Shown here: positions 7,073-15,081 of the stretch, in pieces
Layout: each line of letters opens with the position of its first letter
How positions within the stretch are numbered: the stretch's first letter is position 1
IMG/VR virus record: IMGVR_UViG_3300033985_000036
Location: 1 to 34,655 of that record
Source of the DNA: a virus
DNA: 34,655 nt
Direction: 5' to 3' (one strand)
Notes under the pieces: generated by a model
Seen by the model: the letters and a program-made list of their open reading frames with translations, nothing else
Database searches by the model: none
Told to the model about the DNA's origin: nothing
Made by a program: the position numbers and the translations under genes

Positions 7073-7356
7073 CAAACCACCTTCCCCACGATATAAACAT
7101 TTAGCTGGCCGTAGAGGAGGAGCACCGCCGCCACATCCCCGCTTTCAAGCACAACCTTTGACTTTACTTCAGGAATCTCAGGAAATTCAGCATTGACCGC
7201 CTTGTTTTCGTCAAGTATTTTGAGATTGTAAAGATAATAGTCCGGGTATTGCTGAACCTTTGTAACTTTTGCGTACACGGCAGAGGGGAGCTTGAAGTGT
7301 GTATACTTCGTCTTTATGAGCTTTTCAATGACGTTTTGAATCATCTGCTCCAACAT
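7072..7356 (-). CDS. small baseplate protein (gp45/DUF2577-like)
   Basis: A 94-residue protein with an N-terminal helix followed by beta-strand-rich sequence (YAKVTKVQQYPDYYLYNLKIL, SKVVLESGDVAAVLLLYGQLNVYIVGKVV), compatible with an OB-fold. It is encoded between the hub gene and the gp46-like gene, where Mu has gp45 (spike) and Firmicute phages have DUF2577-type proteins. It is too short for a full spike. A hub or spike-adaptor role is inferred. Confidence 0.75.
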   Translation of the reverse strand: MLEQMIQNVIEKLIKTKYTHFKLPSAVYAKVTKVQQYPDYYLYNLKILDENKAVNAEFPEIPEVKSKVVLESGDVAAVLLLYGQLNVYIVGKVV

Positions 7357-7368
7357 TTCTCTCCCTCC

Positions 7369-8124
7369 CTAAAAATAGATGTACGTCCTTATAAACCCCG
7401 CATCATTGGTAGTAAAGACAACTTTCTTTGTCTCGAACTCCCCGGATATCTTCGGATGCCTCACAATAATTTTCTGTGAGTGCTTGATGAAAGGCGTTGA
7501 CACCGTTTCAAGCACCCAAACCCCGCCCGGCCTCTCAAGTGAAATAATGTTCACGCCATACTCAAACTCATATACCTTCTTTTGCTCCGGCTTTTCTCCC
7601 CAGTAAAACACCCCTCCAGAGAAGAAGAACGCCTCTTTGATTTTCCAAATAGAGTGAATCTCCTCAATGACTGCTATAACGTTTTTCCTGAAGACAGGAA
7701 CAACTTTCTTCTTTTGGTAGACCTTCGAGGATATTCTCATATTCGTGATTCCCGCTTTATTTAAGCAGAACCTTAATATCTCTTGAGGAGTTGCGTCCAG
7801 GAAAGTGTTTGTGATGTACGTCTCTTCAAGGCGTATCATGTCATCCTTGAGCACAACCTCATTTGAGTAGCTGCCCTCACTCATGGGATTGACCACGTAT
7901 CCCTCAAACACCTCATCGAAAACCCCGTTATAACCGAGCTGAATCAGGGCCTTGTCCTTTTTGCTGAGGGTTATTTTCTCATTAAACTGCTGGGTAAACC
8001 TGACTTTTGCCCAATCAAAGTATGAATCTTTTGAGGAGAAAACCTCTATCTCAACGCCCTTTTGAAAGCCATAGCCCCCGATGTTGATATTGGTTTCGGG
8101 ATAAAAAAGCTCACTTGTTTCCAC
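7369..8124 (-). CDS. baseplate hub protein, gpD/gp44/XkdQ-like
   Basis: A 251-residue protein of the tail hub type. It has an N-terminal barrel-like segment (VEIEVFSSKDSYFDWAKVRF), then ISLSKKDKALIQLGYNGVFDEVFEGYV as in late-control D/XkdQ proteins, then the TPQEILRFCLNKAGI segment. It should form the hub ring below the tail tube. The start is GTG after GAGGTG. Length is at the short end for the family, because C-terminal extensions are absent. Confidence 0.82.
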   Translation of the reverse strand: METSELFYPETNINIGGYGFQKGVEIEVFSSKDSYFDWAKVRFTQQFNEKITLSKKDKALIQLGYNGVFDEVFEGYVVNPMSEGSYSNEVVLKDDMIRLEETYITNTFLDATPQEILRFCLNKAGITNMRISSKVYQKKKVVPVFRKNVIAVIEEIHSIWKIKEAFFFSGGVFYWGEKPEQKKVYEFEYGVNIISLERPGGVWVLETVSTPFIKHSQKIIVRHPKISGEFETKKVVFTTNDAGFIRTYIYF

Positions 8125-8136
8125 TTTCTCACCTCA

Positions 8137-8739
8137 CTAATAAGGCATTGCAGCAAGTTTGCTTTTGTATGCCTGGGTCTCTGCATTGTCTGTCGCCGCT
8201 GTTTTTGCGGTCTTGTCATGAAGCTTCGGAGCCGTCCCACGGCTGCTCAAATATCCCTGGTATTCGGAAGTCAGATTCGCCTTTGCCGCGCTTGCCGCCG
8301 AAGTGCCGGAAGTACTTCCCGCCTTCGTTGCAGTGATGGTCATCGGGATGTACTCCCAAAATTCAATCATGACTGTGAGCTCGTCATTTTTGCTTTGCTC
8401 TTTTGTTGTCAGGTTCTTAAACAGAATCTGTGTGATGCCCCTGGCCGCCGTGTGCTCGTTGACTATCTCGTATATGATGGGCTTTGCCTGCCCCTTTTTC
8501 TTGAAGAGGTTCTGGATTACTTCAAGCTTTTGGAGCTTTGTCAAAACCGGCCCGTCATGGAGAATCAGTTCCAAGTTAATCTTTGCGTCCTCATATCCCG
8601 TTGCCTGCTTCGGTTTCGTGCTCCTGCCTTCAACTTCTTGCTCCTCAATTAGCGCATCACCTTTTATTTCGATACTCTTGAAGAGGCCGGGGAGGACAAC
8701 CCCTCCAACTTTAACGGTACTATCATCAATGTATATCAA
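8137..8739 (-). CDS. tail protein linking tape measure and hub (gp43/DUF6046-like)
   Basis: A 200-residue protein encoded directly after the tape measure gene. The N-terminal 140 residues are beta-rich (VKVGGVVLPGLFKSIEIKGDALIEEQEVEGRS, LILHDGPVLTKLQKLEVIQNLF, LTVMIEFWEYIP). The C-terminal tail is low complexity, rich in Ala, Thr and Ser. This fits the tail-initiator or LysM-like proteins at this locus in Firmicute myophages. TTG start after GGGAGGG. The family is assigned mainly by position. Confidence 0.75.
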   Translation of the reverse strand: MIYIDDSTVKVGGVVLPGLFKSIEIKGDALIEEQEVEGRSTKPKQATGYEDAKINLELILHDGPVLTKLQKLEVIQNLFKKKGQAKPIIYEIVNEHTAARGITQILFKNLTTKEQSKNDELTVMIEFWEYIPMTITATKAGSTSGTSAASAAKANLTSEYQGYLSSRGTAPKLHDKTAKTAATDNAETQAYKSKLAAMPY

Positions 8740-8741
8740 GA

Positions 8742-11048
8742 TTATCCCTCCCCGACCGGTGTTGGCTCTCCTCCGTTGCTGTTTATATAGTCCTCAATCT
8801 CTTTCAGCAACTTAAACAGCATTTGAAGGTCTTTGAGCTTACTAATATCTGTCTGGACAATGAGCCTTTGGATGACGGTTCCATTCTCTTTCTCCTTGGA
8901 GCTTTCACTGCTTTCCGATTTCTCCCTGGTTATTTCCTTCAGATTGACTTTTTTAATGCCTTCCTGGGCCGTCAGGTCAACATGGGAGAAAGCGTTCTCA
9001 GTTGCTTCAGCGGGAAGGTTTTGAGTCTGCACCATACCGCTTGTGATTGTCTCAAACACCCTTCTCCCCGACAGGGTAAGGGAGGAGAGAGGGCCTTCTT
9101 TAGCATCCGAGAAGGGGAGTAGGTTTCTGATTTTAGCAAGGCCGCCCCTGACAGCCTCTACCGGGGCCGATATTGCGCTCTTAATTCCTTCCGTGAACGT
9201 TGTCAATATCTTTGAGCCCGATTCCCTGAACCAGGCTAAAGACCCGGTTATGAAGTCTTTAATCCATTGAATACCGCTTGCGAATATTTCCCTAATCCTG
9301 TTAAACCCGTTGACAACGCCGGTGACAGCGGAGTTCCAAGCACCCTGAAGGAAGTTAATAACCGTGTCCCAGTTTCTCCATAAAAGCACCAGGGCCGCAA
9401 TCAACGCCACAATCCCAATGATAATCCATGTGATAGGGTTAGCCAGTAAAGCAGCAGTGAAAGACCATACTGAAGCTATCAGGCCGGGCATGGCCGTGGC
9501 CGCCGTGACAACCGCCTGTCTTGCCATTGACACCAGGCTGAGCACGAAGTTTTTGACCGCCGCCGCCCCATTGACAACGGCAGCTCTCCCCATGCTGACG
9601 ATGGATGTCGCCACGTTCCTGATACTCGTTGCCGCCGTTGAAGCAAAGGTCTTGGCTGAGGCAAACCCGTTCCTTATGGCATCACCGGCATACATAGCTT
9701 GTATCCTGATAGTGGTTAGCGTGTCCGGTATTTTTCTGAGAGTAGACCAAAAGCCGGTTGCCATCTGAGCCGTTTTTGTGAACACAAGGCCCACGCCGCC
9801 GACAACAGTAATAAAAGTCCCCAAGGCCGTCAGGGTCAGCCCTATCATCATCACAATAATGGCAAGCACCTTGACGAGCTGCTGATTCCGGCTAATCCAT
9901 CCGCTTATCTTGTTGAGAACCGCTTCACCCTTGCCTAGCAGCATGTTCACCGTTGGGAGCAGTTGATTCCCGATTTCTTCTGTGACGTTGTGGATTCTCT
10001 GCGTCAGCCTGACATATTTCTCTCCTTCGGTTTCGTTGATAGCGTTCGCCATGCCCCGAGCGACCTCAATCCCTTTGCCCATTTCACCATACATGCCGAC
10101 AATATTGTTTTGCAGGTCTCCCGTTTTGTTATAGAGCAGGTCAATCAAGGCAACCGCTTCATCCGTGCCGAAGGCTTTTTGTATCTGCATCTTTTCTGCG
10201 GCATCCAATGTGCTCCCGAACTTGGCCCTGAGCGTTTCAAGAATTTCCGGCATGGACAGGAGTTGATTATTCGCATCGGTGAACCTGAGCCCCAATTCGT
10301 CCCCGGCCCTGGCCGCCGATGCCAGGAAAGCCTTGTATTTTGTTCCCGCCTCACCGCCGCTCATTGTTGCTTGCAACATGCCAAGGATGGAGAGCTGCTC
10401 TTCAAGGGGCACGTTTGCCGTGGTTGCCGATGCCCCCAAAGTCTGAATGGCCTGGGCCATGCCTGAGCCGGTTGTTTTGAACTGCTGCACTGATTTTGCT
10501 ATCCCGGCAGAGAACATCTCCCCAAACTCGATGTCGCTCATGTCCTTGTAAAAGTCCTTGTATATCCCGTACCCGGTTGCGAACAGGCTCGTCATTTCGG
10601 CAATGGTTGACTTTGTGCCCTTGGCCGTGATACCGGCAAACTCCGTGTATTTTGCAACCCCTTCATCAGTCAGAGAGGATATACCGGACTTAATGTCATA
10701 TGCCGCCGAGACGAACTGCGCCTTTGTTGTCCCGGCCCAAGTATCCGAAAAGTCTTTGGCTGCTTCTTCAAGGGCTCCAAGGTCTTTAACGCCGACCGAG
10801 GACAGTTCCCCAAGGGCTCTCCGTGTTTCAAAGGTTGCTGCCACAGGGGAGAGCACTGCGCCTGTTATCTGAGCCCCTGCCGCCGCCATTGCAATCCCGG
10901 TCTTGGTCATGTCACCAAAGGACTGATTGAGCCTGTCTATTCTGCTTACCGAGTTGCTGACTGAGCTGTTGACCCTTGCCATTGGGCCGGTCAAGTGGTC
11001 AATCATCCCGACGATTACACTTAGTTTAAAAATTGTATCTAAACTCAC
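8742..11048 (-). CDS. tail tape measure protein
   Basis: A 768-residue protein of the TP901 tape-measure type. The N-terminal part shows the conserved block AALSPVAATFETRRALGELS-like sequence, then AQFVSAAYDIKSGISSL, YGIYKDFYKDMS and LGMLQATMSGGEAGTKYKAFLA. Hydrophobic segments lie near residues 390-430 and 530-560, expected for membrane insertion during DNA ejection. It sets tail length. The GTG at 11048 is seven bases after AGGGGGTG, and is preferred to the GTG at 11060 that overlaps the ribosome binding site. It follows the tail chaperone genes, with a plus-strand gene inserted between. Confidence 0.92.
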   Translation of the reverse strand: MSLDTIFKLSVIVGMIDHLTGPMARVNSSVSNSVSRIDRLNQSFGDMTKTGIAMAAAGAQITGAVLSPVAATFETRRALGELSSVGVKDLGALEEAAKDFSDTWAGTTKAQFVSAAYDIKSGISSLTDEGVAKYTEFAGITAKGTKSTIAEMTSLFATGYGIYKDFYKDMSDIEFGEMFSAGIAKSVQQFKTTGSGMAQAIQTLGASATTANVPLEEQLSILGMLQATMSGGEAGTKYKAFLASAARAGDELGLRFTDANNQLLSMPEILETLRAKFGSTLDAAEKMQIQKAFGTDEAVALIDLLYNKTGDLQNNIVGMYGEMGKGIEVARGMANAINETEGEKYVRLTQRIHNVTEEIGNQLLPTVNMLLGKGEAVLNKISGWISRNQQLVKVLAIIVMMIGLTLTALGTFITVVGGVGLVFTKTAQMATGFWSTLRKIPDTLTTIRIQAMYAGDAIRNGFASAKTFASTAATSIRNVATSIVSMGRAAVVNGAAAVKNFVLSLVSMARQAVVTAATAMPGLIASVWSFTAALLANPITWIIIGIVALIAALVLLWRNWDTVINFLQGAWNSAVTGVVNGFNRIREIFASGIQWIKDFITGSLAWFRESGSKILTTFTEGIKSAISAPVEAVRGGLAKIRNLLPFSDAKEGPLSSLTLSGRRVFETITSGMVQTQNLPAEATENAFSHVDLTAQEGIKKVNLKEITREKSESSESSKEKENGTVIQRLIVQTDISKLKDLQMLFKLLKEIEDYINSNGGEPTPVGEG

Positions 11049-11064
11049 ACTGTCTCTCACCCCC

Positions 11065-11093
11065 TGTTAAAAATTTCTAACCTGTGCTATAGT
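11065..11093 (+). promoter_or_regulatory. extended -10 promoter for the 81-aa gene
   Basis: TGCTATAGT (11085-11093) is an extended -10 element. A weak -35 (TGTTAA) lies 17 bp upstream. It points away from the tape measure gene and towards the plus-strand 81-aa gene 24 bp downstream. Confidence 0.5.
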
Positions 11094-11116
11094 AGAGAAA
11101 AAAGGAGGTTGATGTC

Positions 11117-11362
11117 ATGTTGCTGGTAGGTCTTCTGTTTGTCCTAAAACTCATCGTCTTTGCCCTCTGCGCCGGAGTTGTCATATCCTTCATCGTCTTT
11201 GTGCCCCTGACCATTTACGTTACCCCATATTGCTTGTGGGTAGGTCATCAACACACTCTTGGCAGGCACAAGGACAAGATGAAGGAGGGCGTTTTAAAGA
11301 CCGCAAAACACGCCACAATCCTATATAAGAGCTGGATTTTAAGGAAAGAACCGACCTTTTAA
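11117..11362 (+). CDS. 81-aa membrane protein, moron-like single gene
   Basis: A plus-strand gene of 81 codons inside the otherwise minus-strand tail operon. Residues 1-35 form one long or two short hydrophobic segments (LLVGLLFVLKLIVFALCAGV, VISFIVFVPLTIYV). The rest is basic (HTLGRHKDKMKEGVLKTAKH), giving a predicted membrane anchor with a cytoplasmic tail. AAAGGAGG lies eight bases before the ATG. It has its own extended -10 promoter, and a terminator overlaps its stop codon. This arrangement is typical of morons expressed from prophages, for example for superinfection exclusion. Function is unknown. It is not an antisense shadow, because no minus-strand gene covers it. Confidence 0.85.
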   Translation: MLLVGLLFVLKLIVFALCAGVVISFIVFVPLTIYVTPYCLWVGHQHTLGRHKDKMKEGVLKTAKHATILYKSWILRKEPTF

Positions 11363-11380
11363 AGAGGCCGGTTTTCTTTA
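11349..11380 (+). terminator. terminator of the 81-aa gene
   Basis: A stem of AACCG/CGGTT, then an A/C mismatch and CCT/AGG, is followed by TTTTCTTT. It overlaps the stop codon of the plus-strand gene. Confidence 0.7.
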
Positions 11381-11949
11381 TTCTGAGAAGACTTCCGAGA
11401 CTGCCCTTGCAACCACGTTTTTCTCAAGCTCCTGGATATATCTAGCTTGGGCAAGGGCTCTCAAAAACTCCTCAATATCCATCTCTCCCACAGGTTTCTT
11501 TAGAAGAGCAGGAGGTAGATACCTGTAAATTTCAAGCGAACCGGCTTCGATGAAATTACCCTTTACCTCCTGGAGTTGCTCTTCTAAAGTAGCTTTAAAT
11601 TTATGTCTTTAGACAACCCCAGCATGTTCAGCAGTTTCTCACCGACACTGAGAGCAAGGGCCGGGTATTCCTCAAGGTCAGCCTCAAGCTTTTGATGCTG
11701 CTCTTCGATAACGTTATCTAGGACAAACGCCCTGAGTGCCTTTGTCGGGCTCTGTGCCGTGCTCTTGACATACCTGTCATAGGATGCTGTTGCGGGCTTT
11801 TGGAATAAATACACCAGTTCGACCGTTGTCGAATCATCCGGCTCAACGGTTGCGTTTACCCGGTAAAGCTTCCCATATTTGGCTTTATAGGCTTCAAATT
11901 CGTCCTTGGCTTTCGTGGTTTCTGCCGCCGTTTTGTTCTTGTCTTCCAC
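11378..11949 (-). CDS. tail assembly chaperone, predicted -1 frameshift long form
   Basis: After the short chaperone frame, the -1 frame stays open to a TAA at 11378-11380 and has no start codon with a ribosome binding site near its beginning. Its sequence (EEQLQEVKGNFIEAGSLEIY... DIEEFLRALAQARYIQELEKNVVARAV) looks like a real coiled or helical protein. A slip at A AAT TTA (11596-11602) would fuse the frames into about 190 residues. Lambda G-GT, P2 E-E' and Mu-type phages all make such a long form just upstream of the tape measure gene, where it helps coat the tape measure during assembly. The frameshift is predicted from sequence and known conservation, not shown. Confidence 0.75.
11584..11949 (-). 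CDS. tail assembly chaperone, short form (Mu gp41-like position)
   Basis: A 121-residue product lying between the tail tube and tape measure genes, the standard place for G-type tail chaperones. The sequence is acidic and helical, with VNATVEPDDSTTVELVYLFQKP in the centre and VGEKLLNMLGLSKDINLKLL at the end. The GTG at 11949 is nine bases after AGGAGG. The ATG at 11958 directly abuts that site and the TTG at 11973 precedes it, so GTG is preferred. Confidence 0.82.
   Translation of the reverse strand: MEDKNKTAAETTKAKDEFEAYKAKYGKLYRVNATVEPDDSTTVELVYLFQKPATASYDRYVKSTAQSPTKALRAFVLDNVIEEQHQKLEADLEEYPALALSVGEKLLNMLGLSKDINLKLL
11596..11602 (-). other. -1 frameshift slippery heptamer A AAT TTA
   Basis: On the minus strand the bases AAATTTA lie in register X XXY YYZ of the chaperone frame, four codons before its stop. 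Both tRNAs could re-pair in the -1 frame, which is open for about 72 more codons. Confidence 0.65.
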
Positions 11950-11966
11950 GTTCCTCATCCTCCTAT

Positions 11967-11993
11967 TTGTCAATTATTTTGAGATTAACGCTC
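11967..11993 (+). repeat. internal copy of the R3 end repeat
   Basis: A 27-bp sequence matching 462-488 at 25 positions. Its first 15 bases (TTGTCAATTATTTTG) also occur exactly in the left end at 34548-34562. It lies in the 21-bp gap between the tail tube stop and the tail chaperone frame, and reaches into the ribosome-binding region of the latter. Confidence 0.7.
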
Positions 11994-11994
11994 A

Positions 11995-12429
11995 TTAAAC
12001 GGGCTTCAAGCCGTCTCTGATGATGCCGTTGACGATGATAAAGTCCATGTCCACCTTCAGGGACTTGTCGCCCTGGGCATTCTTCTGGCTGGTCTTTGTG
12101 AAAGTAACCGTGTCCAGCTCGTCCGTCTTGGTCTTTGAGGTCTGATTGGCATAGCTCACAATGATTTTGGGGATGACGAGCTTGTACAACGAAACCCCTT
12201 TCCGCTTGCAGTAAGCAACCAGGTCATCAAAGTCATCCTTGAGTAGGCTCAACTTACCCTCCGACTTATAGTTGCCCGTGCCGTACCCCCTGGGCCTGCT
12301 GCCCTTCCCATAGGCAGCCTCTTTTTCCAGCTCATCATCATAAGAGATTTCCTGGACTTCAATCTCAAGGCCCGGAAGCTTGACCGACACGTCAGACCAG
12401 TCATAAACCTTGCCGTTTATAATAGCCAC
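11995..12429 (-). CDS. tail tube protein (Mu gpM-like)
   Basis: A 144-residue protein following the sheath gene, the place of the tail tube in all contractile-tail phages. It is beta-rich, starting AIINGKVYDWSDVSVKLPGL, with SYDDELEKEAAYGKGSRPRGYGTGNYKSEG. That last segment is typical of tube proteins of Mu-like and Firmicute myophages, where the GY.TG.Y region forms the ring contact. GTG start seven bases after AAGGAGGG. Confidence 0.88.
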   Translation of the reverse strand: MAIINGKVYDWSDVSVKLPGLEIEVQEISYDDELEKEAAYGKGSRPRGYGTGNYKSEGKLSLLKDDFDDLVAYCKRKGVSLYKLVIPKIIVSYANQTSKTKTDELDTVTFTKTSQKNAQGDKSLKVDMDFIIVNGIIRDGLKPV

Positions 12430-12442
12430 TTTTCATCCCTCC

Positions 12443-13873
12443 TTACTGTTGTGTCCTGAATGGGTTCTCCATTCCGAGGTCAATCTCGATTTCCCTCACA
12501 TGGCCGATGGGGATAAACCTGATAATAACATTGAGCTTTTCGGTCACAAGGATGTCCTGGCCTTCAGGGACAACGATTCTTCCTGAAGAAATTTCTTTTG
12601 GGGTTTTTCTAGCCATTTCATCAATAGGAATTTGAATGAATTTGGCTATCGTTTCAAGGCTTCCCTGGACATCTTCCATGTCGATGTCGCTTTGCAGTTC
12701 CTGGAGGGCCTGCTTTCTTGTTTCCCTGATAATCTTGTTTTTGACCCTAACATCTTCCGCATACCGGTAGTCAGAACCGTCAGGGCACATCATCCTTGCG
12801 TTGGTGACGTAAAAGCCCTCAATTCCTTCATACTTTCTGAATGTCAGGTATTTTGTTTCATCCAGCAGGGAGAGGTAGTCCTCAATTCCCCTGGGAAGCA
12901 GTTCAAGCATTTTGTTCTCCGCAATGCTGAAGCTTTTCACTTCGCCAATGGACTGCTGGATTTTTGCCCTGGAATACAGGCCGCATACAATCCCGGCATT
13001 GTTGATGTCCTTGACCGTGCCGTCCATCCTGGTATAGAGCGACCGGGCCGTTACAATCTGGATGTCGGTGTTTTGGAGCCCAACCCTCTCATTGACGAGA
13101 TACTGAGCGTATTCGTCAAGGGTTTCCCCTTCCTGGATGTTCCTTGCTTCAAGCACGAAAAACATCGGCTTTTTGTATATCTCGAAGAGCCTTCCCAGCT
13201 CCGTGGAGATTGCAGCCCAAAGAGCCTTTGTTGACTCTCCCACGACATGCACGTACTCAAATGAATAGTTGACAGTCCTTAACTTATCTATTGCCGTGAG
13301 CACGTCATCATTTGTCATCTGCGGAGCTTCGGTCTTCACGGTGTAGGTATCGCCTATCTTGTAGGAGTCTGCCGGAGTTACCGCATCCTCCGTGAAGACA
13401 AACTTCAAGCCGGTGGAGGGAATGTCAAGCTCCCCGTTGACTGCAAGTGTAATCTCTTCAGAGAAGGAATATCCTCCGTCCACCGAGTACCTGAGCACCG
13501 CCTGATTGAACCCGCCTGCCCCGGTAAACTTCACGATGATTTCATAGGCGTTGTTCGGTGTCCCCTGCACCGTGCATGTCCCGAGCCCCGTCCCGGCCTT
13601 CACGACTTCCCCGACCGTGCCGGGGATGGATGCAGCCACCGGCAGACAATAAATCATGCTTGACCCGTTTTCCACACTATCCATGCAGGCATCGGCAAGG
13701 GGGGAGAGCCCCAGCTTTTCCTTGATTTTTTTGGCGTTCATACTGCCAGTGATGACAATCGGCGCGTCGGACACAACGGGGGAGACCCCTATCTTGAAGT
13801 GAATCCCTTCGCCCTTGGCAGTATCCACCCCAAGCCCGCCGTCTGTGATAATGGTATTAACGTCCCTTAGCAT
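12443..13873 (-). CDS. tail sheath protein (Mu gpL / DUF2586-like)
   Basis: A 476-residue sheath protein. It starts MLRDVNTIITDGGLGV, has the FKIGVSPVVSDAPIVITGSM region, a central variable domain (residues about 95-180), and the C-terminal segment ENPFRTQQ. The order sheath, tube, chaperone, tape measure confirms the call. It forms the contractile outer tail cylinder. The ATG overlaps the end of the upstream small gene and is preceded by AAGGTG. Confidence 0.92.
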   Translation of the reverse strand: MLRDVNTIITDGGLGVDTAKGEGIHFKIGVSPVVSDAPIVITGSMNAKKIKEKLGLSPLADACMDSVENGSSMIYCLPVAASIPGTVGEVVKAGTGLGTCTVQGTPNNAYEIIVKFTGAGGFNQAVLRYSVDGGYSFSEEITLAVNGELDIPSTGLKFVFTEDAVTPADSYKIGDTYTVKTEAPQMTNDDVLTAIDKLRTVNYSFEYVHVVGESTKALWAAISTELGRLFEIYKKPMFFVLEARNIQEGETLDEYAQYLVNERVGLQNTDIQIVTARSLYTRMDGTVKDINNAGIVCGLYSRAKIQQSIGEVKSFSIAENKMLELLPRGIEDYLSLLDETKYLTFRKYEGIEGFYVTNARMMCPDGSDYRYAEDVRVKNKIIRETRKQALQELQSDIDMEDVQGSLETIAKFIQIPIDEMARKTPKEISSGRIVVPEGQDILVTEKLNVIIRFIPIGHVREIEIDLGMENPFRTQQ

Positions 13874-14081
13874 CTTTCTTCACCTTCTTTCCTCCTATTG
13901 GGGACTCTAAGAATCCCTTCAATGCCTTCTCATAATCCGCTTGAGTCACCGACTTCCCGGTCTTCCAATTCTCAGCGGCCTTCATGCCTTCAAACACCCG
14001 GTCAGGCGTTTTGTTTATCCTCTTCAGTTCCTCTATGGTGAGGAGCTCAGGAGGTTCGGCTGCGGGTTTATTCGTCGCCAT
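13857..14081 (-). CDS. small protein upstream of the tail sheath (gp38 position)
   Basis: A 74-residue charged protein starting MATNKPAAEPPELLTIEEL. It occupies the position of Mu gp38 but I see no clear DUF2635 pattern. It has helices around ELKRINKTPDRVFEGMKAAENW and a basic C-terminus. AAAGGAG precedes the ATG at 14081. The in-frame TTG at 14099 lies upstream of that site. Function unknown. Confidence 0.75.
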   Translation of the reverse strand: MATNKPAAEPPELLTIEELKRINKTPDRVFEGMKAAENWKTGKSVTQADYEKALKGFLESPIGGKKVKKDAKGR

Positions 14082-14085
14082 TGTC

Positions 14086-14574
14086 TCACTCCTTTTCAAG
14101 TGTTTGCTCTAACTCGCTCATTGTGCCGAGTGCAGAGTCTTTGTATATGCCGCCGTCAAAGGTGATTTTAACCTGGACGGCTATTTTTGCTTTTAAGATG
14201 CTGTCGTTTTCGTCCACCCAGTCAGCATCCTCGACCTCAATCCCCGTAAAATTCCCGTCAATCTCAATTCCTCTATCCAGCAGGGCAATAAAATTCTCAA
14301 AGATGCTCTCGCATTTGCTCTCTTCATACTCTCCGATGACAACCATAAAGCTTGTTTTCCGGTTGAATACCTTGACCCTCTTTCGCTTGACGCCCTCTTG
14401 GTCTACATAGATGGTTTTTGAGCCGCTTCGGGTATAGCTGTCACCTTCAAACAACACAGCTCCGACATGGCTTTCATTGGATTTCTCAAGAGTCTTCATG
14501 CTGGTATGCACTTTTGACTTAATGCCTGCATCTTTGAGCTTTTGTATCAGATACTCTTTGCATTGTCCAATCAT
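14086..14574 (-). CDS. tail completion/terminator protein (Mu gp37-like)
   Basis: A 162-residue protein with a helical N-terminus (MIGQCKEYLIQKLKDAGIKS) followed by strands (SKTIYVDQEGVKRKRVKVFNRKTSFMVVIGEYEE), resembling gp37/tail-terminator proteins. These cap the tail tube and sheath at the head-proximal end. The position between the gpG-like gene and the sheath gene supports this. Strong GGAGG site before the ATG. Confidence 0.8.
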   Translation of the reverse strand: MIGQCKEYLIQKLKDAGIKSKVHTSMKTLEKSNESHVGAVLFEGDSYTRSGSKTIYVDQEGVKRKRVKVFNRKTSFMVVIGEYEESKCESIFENFIALLDRGIEIDGNFTGIEVEDADWVDENDSILKAKIAVQVKITFDGGIYKDSALGTMSELEQTLEKE

Positions 14575-14577
14575 CTC

Positions 14578-15078
14578 TTATGCCTCCGCTATGATATCTT
14601 CGATGGTTTCCTTGATTTCCAGCATGTCCTCCTCAGAGATGCCCAAGAAAGGACGGGCAGGGATTTTGATGTTGACGGTTACTTGCTTCTTACGAATCCA
14701 TCTGCCGCCTATCTGGAAGATGAGGCCCCTGGATGTCTTGGCCCTGATTGTGACCTTTCGGCCCTTCTCTCCAAACTGGTGAGTCCTGGCATAGACCTTG
14801 TTTGTGCCTACCGCAAAACCCGTGCTGTCAGCAGTTGACTTGATGGAGTTTTTCAGCCCTGCGCTGTCCGTCAGCGTTGCGCCGCCTTCCCGGATAGCCC
14901 GGATTGATTTCTTCCAGGGCTTCCCCTCCGGGCTCTTTTGCTGCTGAAACCTTTCTCTCGTGGAAGTTCTGAGCACCTCTGCCAACGTCAGGCTTGCGCC
15001 TCTCAAGTCAACGTCTTCCAGGCCCCTCAGCTTCTTCATGAGTTTTCTTACGTCTCCCTCAAGTCTAATACTGTACAT
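14578..15078 (-). CDS. virion morphogenesis protein (Mu gpG family)
   Basis: A 166-residue protein of the Mu gpG/P2 gpS virion morphogenesis family. Hallmarks are FQQQKSPEGKPWKKS, a LTDSAGLKNSIKSTA segment, VGTNKVYARTHQFGEKGRKVTI and the final RPFLGISEEDMLEI. Such proteins join head and tail. In Mu itself gene G lies further upstream, so its place after the gp36-like gene is a rearranged but common order. Confidence 0.92.
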   Translation of the reverse strand: MYSIRLEGDVRKLMKKLRGLEDVDLRGASLTLAEVLRTSTRERFQQQKSPEGKPWKKSIRAIREGGATLTDSAGLKNSIKSTADSTGFAVGTNKVYARTHQFGEKGRKVTIRAKTSRGLIFQIGGRWIRKKQVTVNIKIPARPFLGISEEDMLEIKETIEDIIAEA

Positions 15079-15081
15079 GGG

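Noticed and set aside
8062-8815. Overlapping plus-strand frames of 196 and 170 codons
   Set aside because: Antisense to the hub and tail genes; no ribosome binding site or family pattern.
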